Source: Ulota crispa
Taxonomy: Eukaryota > Streptophyta > Bryopsida > Orthotrichales > Orthotrichaceae
Length of the DNA: 64,000 nt
Direction: 5' to 3'
Assembly (NCBI GenBank): GCA_963920765.1
Contig: OY987244.1
Location: 17,092,358-17,156,357, forward strand
Shown: positions 20,704 to 30,843 of the stretch, piece by piece
Position numbering within the stretch: the first letter of the stretch is position 1
Layout of the letters: each line of letters opens with the position of its first letter
Notes under the pieces: model-generated
What the model saw: the letters and a program-made list of their open reading frames with translations, nothing else
Database searches by the model: none
What the model was told of the DNA's origin: nothing
Made by a program: the position numbers and the translations under genes

Positions 20704-23700
20704 GCGGCAGCATTTGAACTTATTCAGTCTCTTAGTATCAAATCATACTCATGTGTTCGTGAGTTATAGGTGAACAGCAAAATTATCAGTATATTGCTCT
20801 ACTCTACAAGCAACAACGGACTTCTGTCGACTGCGTGTGCCGCAGCATCGACAAAACTCAAGAGAGCTTATGGACGACCAATACCGTGAAGAAAACACTC
20901 CTGGGATCCTATAAGGTAGTTCTCTTGGCAATTGACGTTGGAGCCTGTTTTGTTTTGTTCTTCTCTAATGCTGTTCATACTTTGGTAGCTTAATGTGAAA
21001 GATAATTTGGCTTTTGCTAGTGCGCTAGCTTCATTGTAGATGAAAACTTTCTCACTCCATCATGTGTATAGTTGGCTTTTGTTGATAGAAAGGTTTCTAC
21101 AATATTCTTTTCCCTTATGTCAGACTTTGAAGTAGGATCACCTTTCTGTAGAGGTCTGCTCCTGTACTAGTATTTTTCATACTTTGACTTCTCGCCTTTG
21201 ACAGCACTTATTTCTAGCTTGAGTTGGTGCTGTTGTGTGGTTGTGTCCTATGTCTTTACAGTTGATCAATATTTATCCCTTCTGGGGGTCTCATTTCCTT
21301 ATTTTTCCAGTTCTCTCTTTTACTTCGTCTTCTGCTGAGTTCTATTTGCAAATGTACTTCTATCTGTTCATGTGCATATGGTATGGCTATTATACTTCTG
21401 AACAATATATGCTGGCTTTCTATCTTATTTTTTGTTTCTATTGAAATAGTCTGATGCTTGGCTCAAAACGAAGGACTCAGTGAGTCAAACAGAGAAGTCT
21501 CAACTATCTATACGAGAGTTGACTTTAACTTTGACATAGTTGAAGCTCTGAACTTTGAAGGAGTGTCTTATAGGTGGCTCAAGAATATTATAGAGGATTT
21601 CGAAACATTTAAGGACATGATTCCATATTCACTGGCCTACCTTTATCAACATCGTTTCATTTCTTCATATACAGCAGTTAGTTAGGCTCTTTAGCAAGTG
21701 GTTCAAGCGTGATATTGGCTTGCTTGGCTAACTGTCTTTAACCATTAATTTGTGGAATGAAATAAGTTTGTCTACTGCTGAGCTTTAGTGGTATGCAATT
21801 TTTCAATTCAAAATTGCAAAATACACTCACATTCACTTTTAACCTTTTTAATGTCAGCACGCTGGACAGCAGGGAGAGAATCTGCGTTAAAAGAAGGTAC
21901 CATGATAAAGTTCGAGTAGGTACCTCACAAGAAAACCAGGGAAGCTAGTGCTTTATGGACAGCCTGTATAGTACCCAGCAACAATGTGGACACCTTGGAG
22001 CACCCTCACTCCAGCAGGTATATAGGCCCTACAGCGCCACTCTTGTGGTGGGCCCTGGATTTTGGACGGTACACCTAGTTCAATGCATCCAACTTGTGTC
22101 AAAACCTTGGCTACATCTGGTAGTTTTAGCGGTCTTCAAGAGCCCTTCAAATTACTCTACACTACTTGTCACTATACTAGTCACATGTAGAAATTCTATC
22201 AAAAAAGTTTGACAAAAACTAAGTGTACAGTTTCCTATACTTGTTGAGCATTGGATTGCACAAGTTGGTGTGTTGCCCACTTTATTGCAAGCCACTCAAC
22301 AAAGCCCTATACCTAGTCGATGCCGGCTTCTATGCCAACTATGGACTAAGGATGCCCTTATAGCACGTTTTTTTTTGGGCAATTAAAGGCCTAATTGCCT
22401 TAAAAAAAAAGGTGAGCTTCAAGGCTTTAGGAAAAAAGGGGAGAAAGTTCTCAAAAAATGCTAGATTGCAATAATAAAAATTGCATTGCAGCTTTGAATT
22501 GCATAAAGTTCTTACTAAATTGAAAATTGTTGCCATCATTTTAAAATTATTTGAAGTGTTGCCATTCAATTCCATGCAATAATTAAGTAATGCCAATAGT
22601 TGTTCGGATACTTTTAAGAAAATACCAATGGATATTTTTTGCCTACAAAAAAAATCCCATGGAGCTACAAAAATTCATGCATATGGGCCACCTTCAACTC
22701 CAACCAAAATAGGGGTGGAGCCCACAAGGTACAAACCATTTTCAAAAAATGCCACATAGCCATGGTCAAAAAACCAAAATAAAAACCTTATCTTATAGTG
22801 TCATTTGAAGAATTTTGCTTAATTTAAAATAAATTAACATTTACCGTTTTCATGATTAACATCTGATTCTCATACAATTCCAATCAAGCATATCCAATTT
22901 TAGTTTTGAAAAACTTTTACTTCATATTTAGCAAATCATTTTATTTAATATTCACAACTTTACTTGATAATTGATTAAAAAAACATAGGTGATGAAGTTT
23001 TGAGGTTCTGAACATTGCATAGATATTTAAGACACCCCATAAGTTACCCACATTTTTCATGCTAAAACAAATTTATTAAATAATAAAAATAATATCAATG
23101 AAGAGTTCAATGTGAGGTCCGGTATGATCACACTTTGCAAAATAGATATCTTTCCATTTATTTAGATTTTGCATAGTGATTGTACCATTATGCTCCAAGG
23201 TACAAACTTAGTCACGTTGTAAAGGTCAATTAGCAAATTTTCATTACCATAGAGATATGTACTTTACAAAATTTGGGTATTGTCACTCCAATTTTGAAAC
23301 TTGCGTGGAAGAAATTTTGAAGTATTTTTGGAAATGCTTATTGATCACATCAAAAGATGTGCTTATGGATGTTTCTTACAAAATTGTAAAAGCAAATCTC
23401 TAAAAATCATCATTTTTATTTTTCAAACATTTATCATGTTGAATCATAAGTGTTATATGAAACAATTTGCCAAAATAGAGTATTGGTTTTTCTAATCTTG
23501 AGATTTGGTATACTTGATTGAGATTGCTTAAGAATTGAATGTTAATTATACAAACCAAAAATTGCCTTATGTATTATATGTTATGCAAAATTCTTTGAAT
23601 GGCACAACAAAATTTACAAGACATTGTTGCTTCATATTGTAACAACATAGTTGCTTGTTATATCCATGTTAATGTGTTTAAGTGATCAATATGATACAAA

Positions 23701-24149
23701 TAGGAATTCTATTTTAAATCTTGAACAATTGCCATTTCTTCATTTTACAAAAGAATTTCGATAAGCTGGTTTTTACAAATAAGTTGCAATTAGATGTACT
23801 TTCCTCATGAGCATTTCAAAAATAGTACAAAATTACTACACTTCTTTAAACTATTTTGACCGTTCATGTTTGCAAATATAAAATAGGATGAATAATTACT
23901 TGAATAAACTTCTCTAAAGCCATGAACATGTGTCATTACGGTCTTAATTAATTTTTGCCTCAAATATCAATTCCTTCAAAAGTTAAATGAAGTTTTAAAA
24001 AAAATCCAATTTGCATACATTAGAGTTATAAACAAAGTATAGGGTTAAGCTCTGGAACAAGTGTGTTTTGGGATATTAAATGCCTTATGGCGCAAACCTG
24101 AGGGCATTTAATACCCTGAAGCGCACAAGTTTCAAGGTTTAAACCGGCA
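20704..24149. other. 3' flank and AT-rich intergenic; no supported gene
   Basis: The first 250 bp are probably the 3' UTR of the EF-hand/TPR gene. Beyond that, ORFs are short and lack family features. A moderately GC-rich patch at 21950-22330 contains ATG-initiated ORFs but no recognisable domain. Confidence 0.5.
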
Positions 24150-24300
24150 TTGAGCCCTGCCTCGCAAGCAATTGCGAGTTCAATTCCCCTTGCAAGTAGT
24201 TTAACAGTGCATTGCATTGTTAAAAAAATGAACTGTTAATTTTTTTTGCTGGCCTATTAAACCTTCAATTTTGAACCGGAGGAAGCGAGGCAGGGCTCAA
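24150..24300. repeat. 151-bp inverted repeat with GAGCCCTGCCTCGC arms
   Basis: TTGAGCCCTGCCTCGC at 24150-24165 is the exact complement of GCGAGGCAGGGCTCAA at 24285-24300. AACCGG lies just outside the left arm and just inside the right arm. It may be the core of a decayed transposon or a hairpin; nothing else identifies it. Confidence 0.6.
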
Positions 24301-25023
24301 CAATGTTAATTCTTCACTTAGACCCTAATTTAAAGTTTCTTACCAAACTTCAAAACTAATTTCTTATTTAGAAAGTTGTGAAAAGGAGATTAGAGGTATT
24401 GAAATTTGGAGTGAACTAAATAAGAAGCATCATAGAAAAAAATTAAAACAATAAAGGCTCTTGAAGTCAATGTAAGTTGGTCTTTTTATAAACACAAACT
24501 ACAATTGTCTCTGGAGGCTCCGATTTTTCCCCCACGGGACTTTTACAATGTAAGTTGGTCACTCAATCCACCATCAATCTAACACCAATTTACCTCCATT
24601 CTACCTCTAATATATCACCTATCTATTTCCAATCTACAAGAGGCTTGCTTAAATTGAATCATTTTCAAATTCCAAACATATATTTAATGCCAAAAATGTA
24701 TTACTAAACATTATGAACTTAACATGTCTTCTTATAATTATAGGTGCAAAAATTGCAATCGACAAGAATTTAAGACATGGAGAAGCGATAGTTTACTTTT
24801 TAAAATTTGAAATACCTACTGTCTTCCTTTCTCTACTTTCTAAAATATGCAATTAATCACAAACTTTGTGAGGAATTAACTTTCCAGAAAAGATATGACA
24901 TATCTTCTTGTCCGCAACTCTATATGCAAGTTACGAAAAGTAAAAACTACTCAATAAATTTTCTACATTTCTACCCAAGTTTCAATGCCATATAAATCAT
25001 CACTTTGTATTGAATACCTACTA

Positions 25024-25321
25024 AGGTAGGAGGGTCATAAACCGACCATGTAAGGGCTGAAACTGAATTTTGGGGAGGTGGAAGTTTTTGGAATATTTTT
25101 CAGTAAATTTTCCTTGAAAGACAAGAGGAATTGACATCTAATCCAAATTGTTTCATATTTTTGGAATTTTGTGGAACTAGTTATGAAATTTTGAAGCTAA
25201 AGTGGCATAGGGCTCTAAAACCGCCCACCTCCTTAAATGTACACTAACTTGTATATTTTGAAAACTTGTGAAAAACATGTACAAGAAGAATACATTTTAG
25301 CAGGTGGACGGTCTCCGACCT
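25024..25321 (+). mobile_element. AGGTAG-type MITE
   Basis: Left end AGGTAGGAGGGTCATAAACC after TA (25022-25023), right end GGTCTCCGACCT before TA (25322-25323). The body matches the copies at 13014 and 61614 (ACTGAATTTTGGGGAGGTGG, AAAACCGCCCACCTCC). It is followed after only 17 bp by a TTAA-flanked MITE. Confidence 0.75.
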
Positions 25322-25338
25322 TACACATTCAAATTTCC

Positions 25339-25572
25339 TTAACCCTTAAACATCAGGAGGGCATAGTAGATACGTTGCCGTATATTTGATATTTGCTACC
25401 AACAAGAAATTTCAACTTGGGACCTCAAATAGCTCACTAGAATCGCATTTATCTATATTCCAACTTCTTTGTTGATCTCAAATATAGTAAAAGTGTGGAT
25501 CCATTCCAAATACAAGAAAAACACACTTTCTTGTACTGGTCGGAAAGGGCCTTTCTGACGTTTAAGGGTTAA
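25339..25572 (+). mobile_element. TTAA-flanked MITE, 234 bp
   Basis: Starts TTAACCCTTAAACATCAGG and ends CTGACGTTTAAGGGTTAA, so TTAA is followed by a CCCTTAAAC inverted terminus on each side. The same length (234 bp) and interior are found, in the opposite orientation, at 29195-29428. No ORF. The structure fits a piggyBac-type non-autonomous element. Confidence 0.82.
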
Positions 25573-25758
25573 TACGGAAAACATTTTGTAAGTTTATTGA
25601 TTAGAGCAAACTTTTTGGGAAAAAGTAGCTTTTAGAGCGCCCCACCTTTATTGGTCGTGTCATCGTCTCTCTCCTTTCACATGGCCATAGCCATGGCCAT
25701 GGCCATCGAGGAACGAAGCCTTATTCCGTCTATCGCCATTACCGTTGTAGCCATCACC

Positions 25759-25767
25759 AAACCCTAA
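25759..25767 (+). promoter_or_regulatory. Telo-box AAACCCTAA upstream of the BRC-motif gene
   Basis: AAACCCTAA lies 199 bp before the chosen start codon. Telo-boxes are known in plants from promoters and leaders of genes active in dividing cells, including ribosomal protein genes. A CATGGC hexamer repeat (about 25680-25707) precedes it. Confidence 0.45.
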
Positions 25768-25965
25768 TTGCCTTTCCACAAAGAAGCGCAAATCGACGCT
25801 CTCGCATCGCTTCCCCGCTCTCGCATTTCCCGTTCTGTTTCGCCGCAACATTCTCGTGTAGTGTTTTGCCATAATGCGCTTGCAGCGGAGTCCTCCGCGG
25901 GCTTTTTGTTGTTGATTCACGATGATTTCCGCATTCGGTTAGTCCGGCAATCTTGCTTGCTCACG

Positions 25966-26871
25966 ATGAGCGCACTTCGAGGTTTTGGCGTGGACGCGGA
26001 CGCTGGAGGCAGCAGCATGCTTCCTTCAGCTCAGCCATCAGAAGTCGGTAAGCTATCTTCGCTTCCTGTAGATCCAGTCGCATCGTATGTTGCTTCCCCT
26101 GTCTCTCCGTATCCGACGATAGTTGATCCATTCAAACGGAGGACCGCGCTGCGCGAGTATTTCCGAGGGATTCGCGGCGGGGAGAACAAAGAGAACGAGA
26201 GAGTGAATGAAGCGGATGTGATGAAGTCGCCACCTCCGAGTTTGCCGAAACAGAAAACCCTAGGTCTGTGTAGAAGGCATGTAGTAGTGTCCACAACCGT
26301 GGCCGTGTCCAGCGAGGGCAAGATGCGTGATAAGCGAAAATTCAACGCTCCGAGACAGACACCTGAGAAGCGGCAAAGACCTGTCGAATCGGACTTCGAG
26401 GCGGAGCTTCCAAGGAGGCTGGATGTCACGAACCAAACGGTTGATGACCAATTGGAGCATGTGGAATTGGACGACCAGGCGCTGATCAGAGCCGAAGCTG
26501 AGGTTCAAGCGTCGCAGATGTTGTTGTATGCTAAAGCGAAAGACATTGCTTCGTCTTCTTCTTCAATCCATCGTCAAGCACAACAAGACTCACCGTCTCT
26601 TTCATTCAACCAGCAGACTCCAACTATTCGGAAGCCTTTGACACCAGTAAATATGAACCGACAACAGGCAAGTCAAGTACATACCTCTCCAATGCCATGG
26701 CAACCTAATTTCGCAGCAGTTGTGGAACGTGAAGATAACGTCTCGGGTGAAAGTCTTTTCCAATTAGCCTCTGGAAAAAGGTATCAACCGTCTGCAGCAG
26801 CAAAAGCGAGGGCCGCGTCGTTGTTCGATTCGGATGATGCCGATCTTGCAGATCTCCCCGGTTTCGACTGA
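25966..26871 (+). CDS. Uncharacterised protein with C-terminal BRCA2-type BRC motif and KEN box
   Basis: Single-exon ORF, 301 residues from the first in-frame ATG at 25966; the frame stays open upstream to about 25768 but without an ATG. Most of the protein looks disordered (Ser/Pro/Gln-rich), with a basic patch KRKFNAPRQTPEKRQRP that could be a nuclear signal and a KEN box at residues 75-77 (GENKENER). Residues 265-288 read FQLASGKRYQPSAAAKARAA then SLFD. This matches the BRC repeat pattern F-x-T-A-S-G-K, then S, then A-x-x-L-F by which BRCA2 binds RAD51, with Leu in place of Thr. None of the other BRCA2 domains (helical, OB folds) is present. A RAD51-linked, cell-cycle-regulated role is inference; the gene itself is well supported by length, codon composition and a telo-box upstream. 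The C-terminal codons and 3' flank are tandemly duplicated downstream. Confidence 0.75.
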   Translation: MSALRGFGVDADAGGSSMLPSAQPSEVGKLSSLPVDPVASYVASPVSPYPTIVDPFKRRTALREYFRGIRGGENKENERVNEADVMKSPPPSLPKQKTLGLCRRHVVVSTTVAVSSEGKMRDKRKFNAPRQTPEKRQRPVESDFEAELPRRLDVTNQTVDDQLEHVELDDQALIRAEAEVQASQMLLYAKAKDIASSSSSIHRQAQQDSPSLSFNQQTPTIRKPLTPVNMNRQQASQVHTSPMPWQPNFAAVVEREDNVSGESLFQLASGKRYQPSAAAKARAASLFDSDDADLADLPGFD

Positions 26872-27475
26872 CAGAAAGCCGTGAAGAGGTTAGTGCTTAA
26901 TCTGCTATGGAGCTGCATTCTTTTGAAAAACTGTTAAATCAGGGCAGTGATTTTGAACGGTAAATGAGAATCAGGGCATTGATTTCGAATGGTAATTGAG
27001 AATCAGCCTTTGAATCTTCATGTTGTACATGACTCTGTATGTCTTTCTGGATGTGGTGATGGAGAGAGCTCAACATACTCATTTCCAACCCACACTTATC
27101 TTGTCTCATTTTGATGCTGGCTTGGGATTTATAACAAGTTGGTCTAACTTTGGGTGAGACATCCTGCCGACCTTGCAGATCTCCCCAGTTTCAATTTACA
27201 GAGAGCCGTGAATAGGTTAGTGCTTAATCTGCTATGGAGCTGCATTCTTTTGCAAAAACTATTGAATCAGGGCATTGATTTTGAGTGGTAAATGAGAATC
27301 AGCCTTCGAATCTTCATGCTGTACATGACATTGTATGTTTTTGTGGAAGTGGTGATGGAGAGAGCTAAACATACTCATTTCCAGCTCCATACTTATCTTG
27401 TCTTTGCAATCTCCTCATTTTGATGCTGGCTTGGGATTTATAGTAAGTTGGTCTAAACTTTGGGTGAGACATCCT
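26839..27475 (+). repeat. Tandem duplication of the BRC gene's 3' end and flank
   Basis: 26839-27165 is repeated at 27166-27475. Shared landmarks are CTTGCAGATCTCCCC, GGTTAGTGCTTAATCTGC, TATGGAGCTGCATTC, GTGGTGATGGAGAGAGCT and GGGTGAGACATCCT. The first copy begins inside the coding sequence (codons for ADLADLPGFD) and includes the stop. In the second copy the stop position reads TTA instead of TGA, so that frame stays open for about 30 more codons. The duplicated AGGTTAGTG could act as a splice donor in the 3' UTR. Confidence 0.85.
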
Positions 27476-29194
27476 AATTGGTTCGTTTGAACTCAAATTA
27501 GATAGTGTTGTGTAGCGGGTGTCTAGTGTTGGAGAGATTAGCTCCCAGTTTCCTCCTTCGCCGTAGATTAGACCTCTTTTATCATTTCTATAATGGTTGT
27601 GAACGTATGGACCGGTTCTTACGGTCATGCCTTTGATTTTTCTTGTTATCGTGTTTGTTAGCGGTGTTGGGAGAGATCTGCTGTGCATATAGTGACCTTG
27701 AACCCTAATCAGGCAGAATGCCTATGCCTTGGGTCTACCTTTTAGGTGCGTAAATTGCAGGATATCACTGTTTTTTTGCTGGGCTCTCACATTTGGTTTC
27801 CAGCTTATGCATTAACGAATTGAGCTTGTTATTGGAGCGCCTACTCGTCATCAGTTCTTGCAGCTTTTTAAGTCATGTTCTATCTTCTACACTTGTAAGA
27901 AGGTTTGTATCTACCTTTTGTATTATATGTAACACTACTGACTCTTCTTTGGAAGAGATGTTTTCTTTGTGTTTGCAAACTGAAGATAGTTGTGTTGCTG
28001 GACCCTGAAACCAACTTTGCCCTACTTCTTCTTGGTGATTGAATGATTTCCTTGGCGTGATTGTGAGGTTCTAGTGTACGGTTCTTGAAAGGGCTCAATG
28101 TTTTTTCATCTTTGAAACTCTATATCGATTTCTTGAAAGGATTTGGCTGATAAACGCAAAAGGCGAGGGCATCGCAAATAGTCGTAGTCCTTTAAGGACG
28201 AGGCGACCAGAAAGCGTATTTTCAGAACCCTCGTTCTTAAAGGGCTAATCCCAAGCTTTAGTATAGGAATTAATTTGTTTTGAAGTTGTGAAGTTGTCAT
28301 ATAATTTTAATGTTATCTTGATGTTGAAACCATGACCTTTCAACAGTTACATATGAATTAACCAATCTTTCTTATGCTTTTGTGATGAATGTTATGCATA
28401 GATTAAGACTTTCGTGATGAATGTTTTGCATGGATTAAGACTTTTACGATGAATGTAATGCATGAACATACCAAAACTGGGAGAAAAGGCTGCAAGGGTG
28501 CAAGAAGTGATTTTTGTACTGTTGAACTAATGTTGGAAGGCTCTTTTTATTACCTGGGTAGCAATTTTCTATGTAACTATGGTGTTGATAGATTGAAAAA
28601 TTCACCTCAAAGTAGCACAATATAGGTTAGATTTCACTAAAACTCACGCTGAACTTAATACCCTAATAACTTGTTATTGGGGCTAGGGTGAGAAATTCCG
28701 CCATTTTAGAAACAAACAAGTCTGTAAGAAAGTATCTGCTCTTATTCTGAGGTTGCTCAGTTTTTTTCATAACATTCAGTAGCCTGAAGAGAGGCTGCTT
28801 TTCCCTCTCTTCAGGTATCATCCACGAACTTTATCTTGACAAAAGAAAAAAATTAAAATTAAAATTTTTTGACACATTTGGCCCCCTTAAAGTGTGTGCA
28901 TTGAATTAAGCCTCCCTTTCATAAACTTTGACAAATTCAACCAAGTGTCCTCGTAGATAAAGAAGGGTGTGGAATATTCCACATCATTTTCTTGGAGGGA
29001 GGGCAGCCTTTACTAGTGCTACTGAATGTTATGTTGTCCCTTTAGTGATTTATGTGTTAAACCAGGGTCGTTGAATCCATTTGTGTACTGTATTCAAAAT
29101 TCCCAAGTTTAATCTTTTGACAATAAATTTCTAGATTCTTACATTCTTTGACATGGAAAAGCATAAAAAATCCACTTTGGATCTACCAAAGGAG
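27476..29194. other. Intergenic with one perfect hairpin; no supported gene
   Basis: No convincing ORF. A perfect 12-bp stem (CCTGAAGAGAGG / CCTCTCTTCAGG) with a 9-nt loop lies at 28783-28815. A short triplicated phrase of the type GATGAATGT(T/A)ATGCATG lies at 28384-28465. Confidence 0.5.
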
Positions 29195-29428
29195 TTAACC
29201 CCTAAAGGACCAAGCAACCCTTTGCGGCTAGTACAAGACGGGGTATTTTTCTTGCATTTGGAGTGCATCCACACCTTTATAACAATTGAGATCATTAAAG
29301 AAATTAGAATATAAATCAATGTTGTTCTAGTGAAGTAGTCAAGATCCCAAATTATAACTTTTTGTTGGTAGCAAATGCCAGCAATGTACATAGTATGTAT
29401 TATAGTAGCTCAATCCTTTAAGGGTTAA
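29195..29428 (-). mobile_element. TTAA-flanked MITE, 234 bp (reverse orientation)
   Basis: Starts TTAACCCCTAAAGGACCAAG and ends CAATCCTTTAAGGGTTAA. Its reverse complement aligns along its length with 25339-25572: the pairs TTTGTTGGTAGCAAATG / TTTGCTACCAACAAG and GGTGTGGATGCACTCCAAAT-like blocks are shared. No ORF. Confidence 0.8.
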
Positions 29429-30843
29429 TGTCATTTAGATCAGCATGAGGTTTAGAGTGCTTTGTCTAAACTTATGGTTGCAAACGTATTACCGTACTTT
29501 GTCACATCATTGTGTAAAAAGAAGTTTGTGGTTTTCTTGTCTTCAGAAGAATTCGTGCTTGCTGAAAATCCCAGTTCATTGATCTTAAATTCTGGCCTAG
29601 ATACCCTTGGTGCTCCTCAGGATTTTCGTACTGTTTCTACATCCTTTATTGCATTTACCTTGAGTTGAGCCACTTTAGATTACCGCCACTCACACCAGAT
29701 TGTTGGATATTATGGAGAGCTAGAGAGACAAGAGATTTGGAATAATGCAATCAATCCAAACTGAAGAAATCTGGAGTTGGAGACTTGAGGTAATACCTTA
29801 CCTCAGTTATGCAATGTCAGTCGAAGTAATACAAGAATTGACTTTTAATTGCTCAATAACTACCATGATATATTTTCATCACGAACACTAATCATTCGTT
29901 ACAAAAGATATGTTACATACGAAAACTTCAGAAAAATCTATAGACATTCCCTTTCCAAACTTTTGAGATAGTCTCAATCATTTCTTCCTTTATTCATGCT
30001 ATGAGCCAGTTTCAAAATATAAGAGAAAGAATTTGGTTTGTTTTTTTTTGCCGTTCCATTTTATTGACCAAGTAAAACAAAAAACAATCAACCAAGGTTC
30101 TCAAAATATCTAATTGTAGTACACGAGCAATACCTGGTACATGCACTCAAAAGGCCAGTTGAAAGTAACAAATCCTGATATTTGCTTGTGAAGCTCAAAA
30201 TATCCCCAAGCATTGCATCCACGGCTTGGTCTCATTGTAAACAGTTTTCAACAAATCTCCCACTCCGCAATACAGTACACACGCCCATTCTTTTTACTAA
30301 TCACTAATTCTCTTGTTTTAATACAATGTAATCCTACAGTTTTATATTGTTTTTTTTAACACTACAGTTTCTAAAGAGCCGCCACATCTATGTGAAAAGT
30401 TTTGGGATTTATCTAGTAAGTACGTTCAATTAAAGTGCACTATCAAATGGGCTGCAATAAGAGGGCACATGAAAAAGAACATATACTTACTAAGGTGACT
30501 GTACAAAACATGCATCCTGTATTAGTGAAAATTCCAGTACCAAGTATTACTGTGAAAAATAACAAAAAACTACATACTAAACTGCTTTCAATATTGCAAC
30601 ACTAATGAATTGCACTAAATGCTGTGCATACTGAATCGATATTGAACATCAAAGGGGAGAGATTTTTCTCATAAAAGCTGAGACTACCCAGTTAGAGGTG
30701 GCAATGGTAAAGGGACAATAGTACATGGATGAAGGGGAAAAAAAAATTATCACACAAAAAATTCATAACTAAATCAAAAAAGGAAATTACATTACCCATG
30801 GCATGTTTCTCTTCGAGAAAAAAAGGGGGCACCCTAAAGGATA
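29429..30843. other. Intergenic and 3' flank of OHP2
   Basis: AT-rich with no supported gene. The last few hundred bases before 30844 are expected to hold the 3' UTR of the minus-strand OHP2 gene. Confidence 0.5.

Noticed and set aside
21950..22212. 85-codon plus-strand ORF in a GC-richer patch
   Set aside because: No conserved motif, and the patch shares short phrases with nothing else here; insufficient evidence for a gene.
24160..24200. tRNA or SINE-like B-box (GAGTTCAATTCC)
   Set aside because: No matching A-box at the right distance and no cloverleaf could be folded by eye.
25768..25965. Longer N-terminus for the BRC-motif protein
   Set aside because: The frame is open but has no ATG before 25966; an upstream exon cannot be excluded but is not supported.
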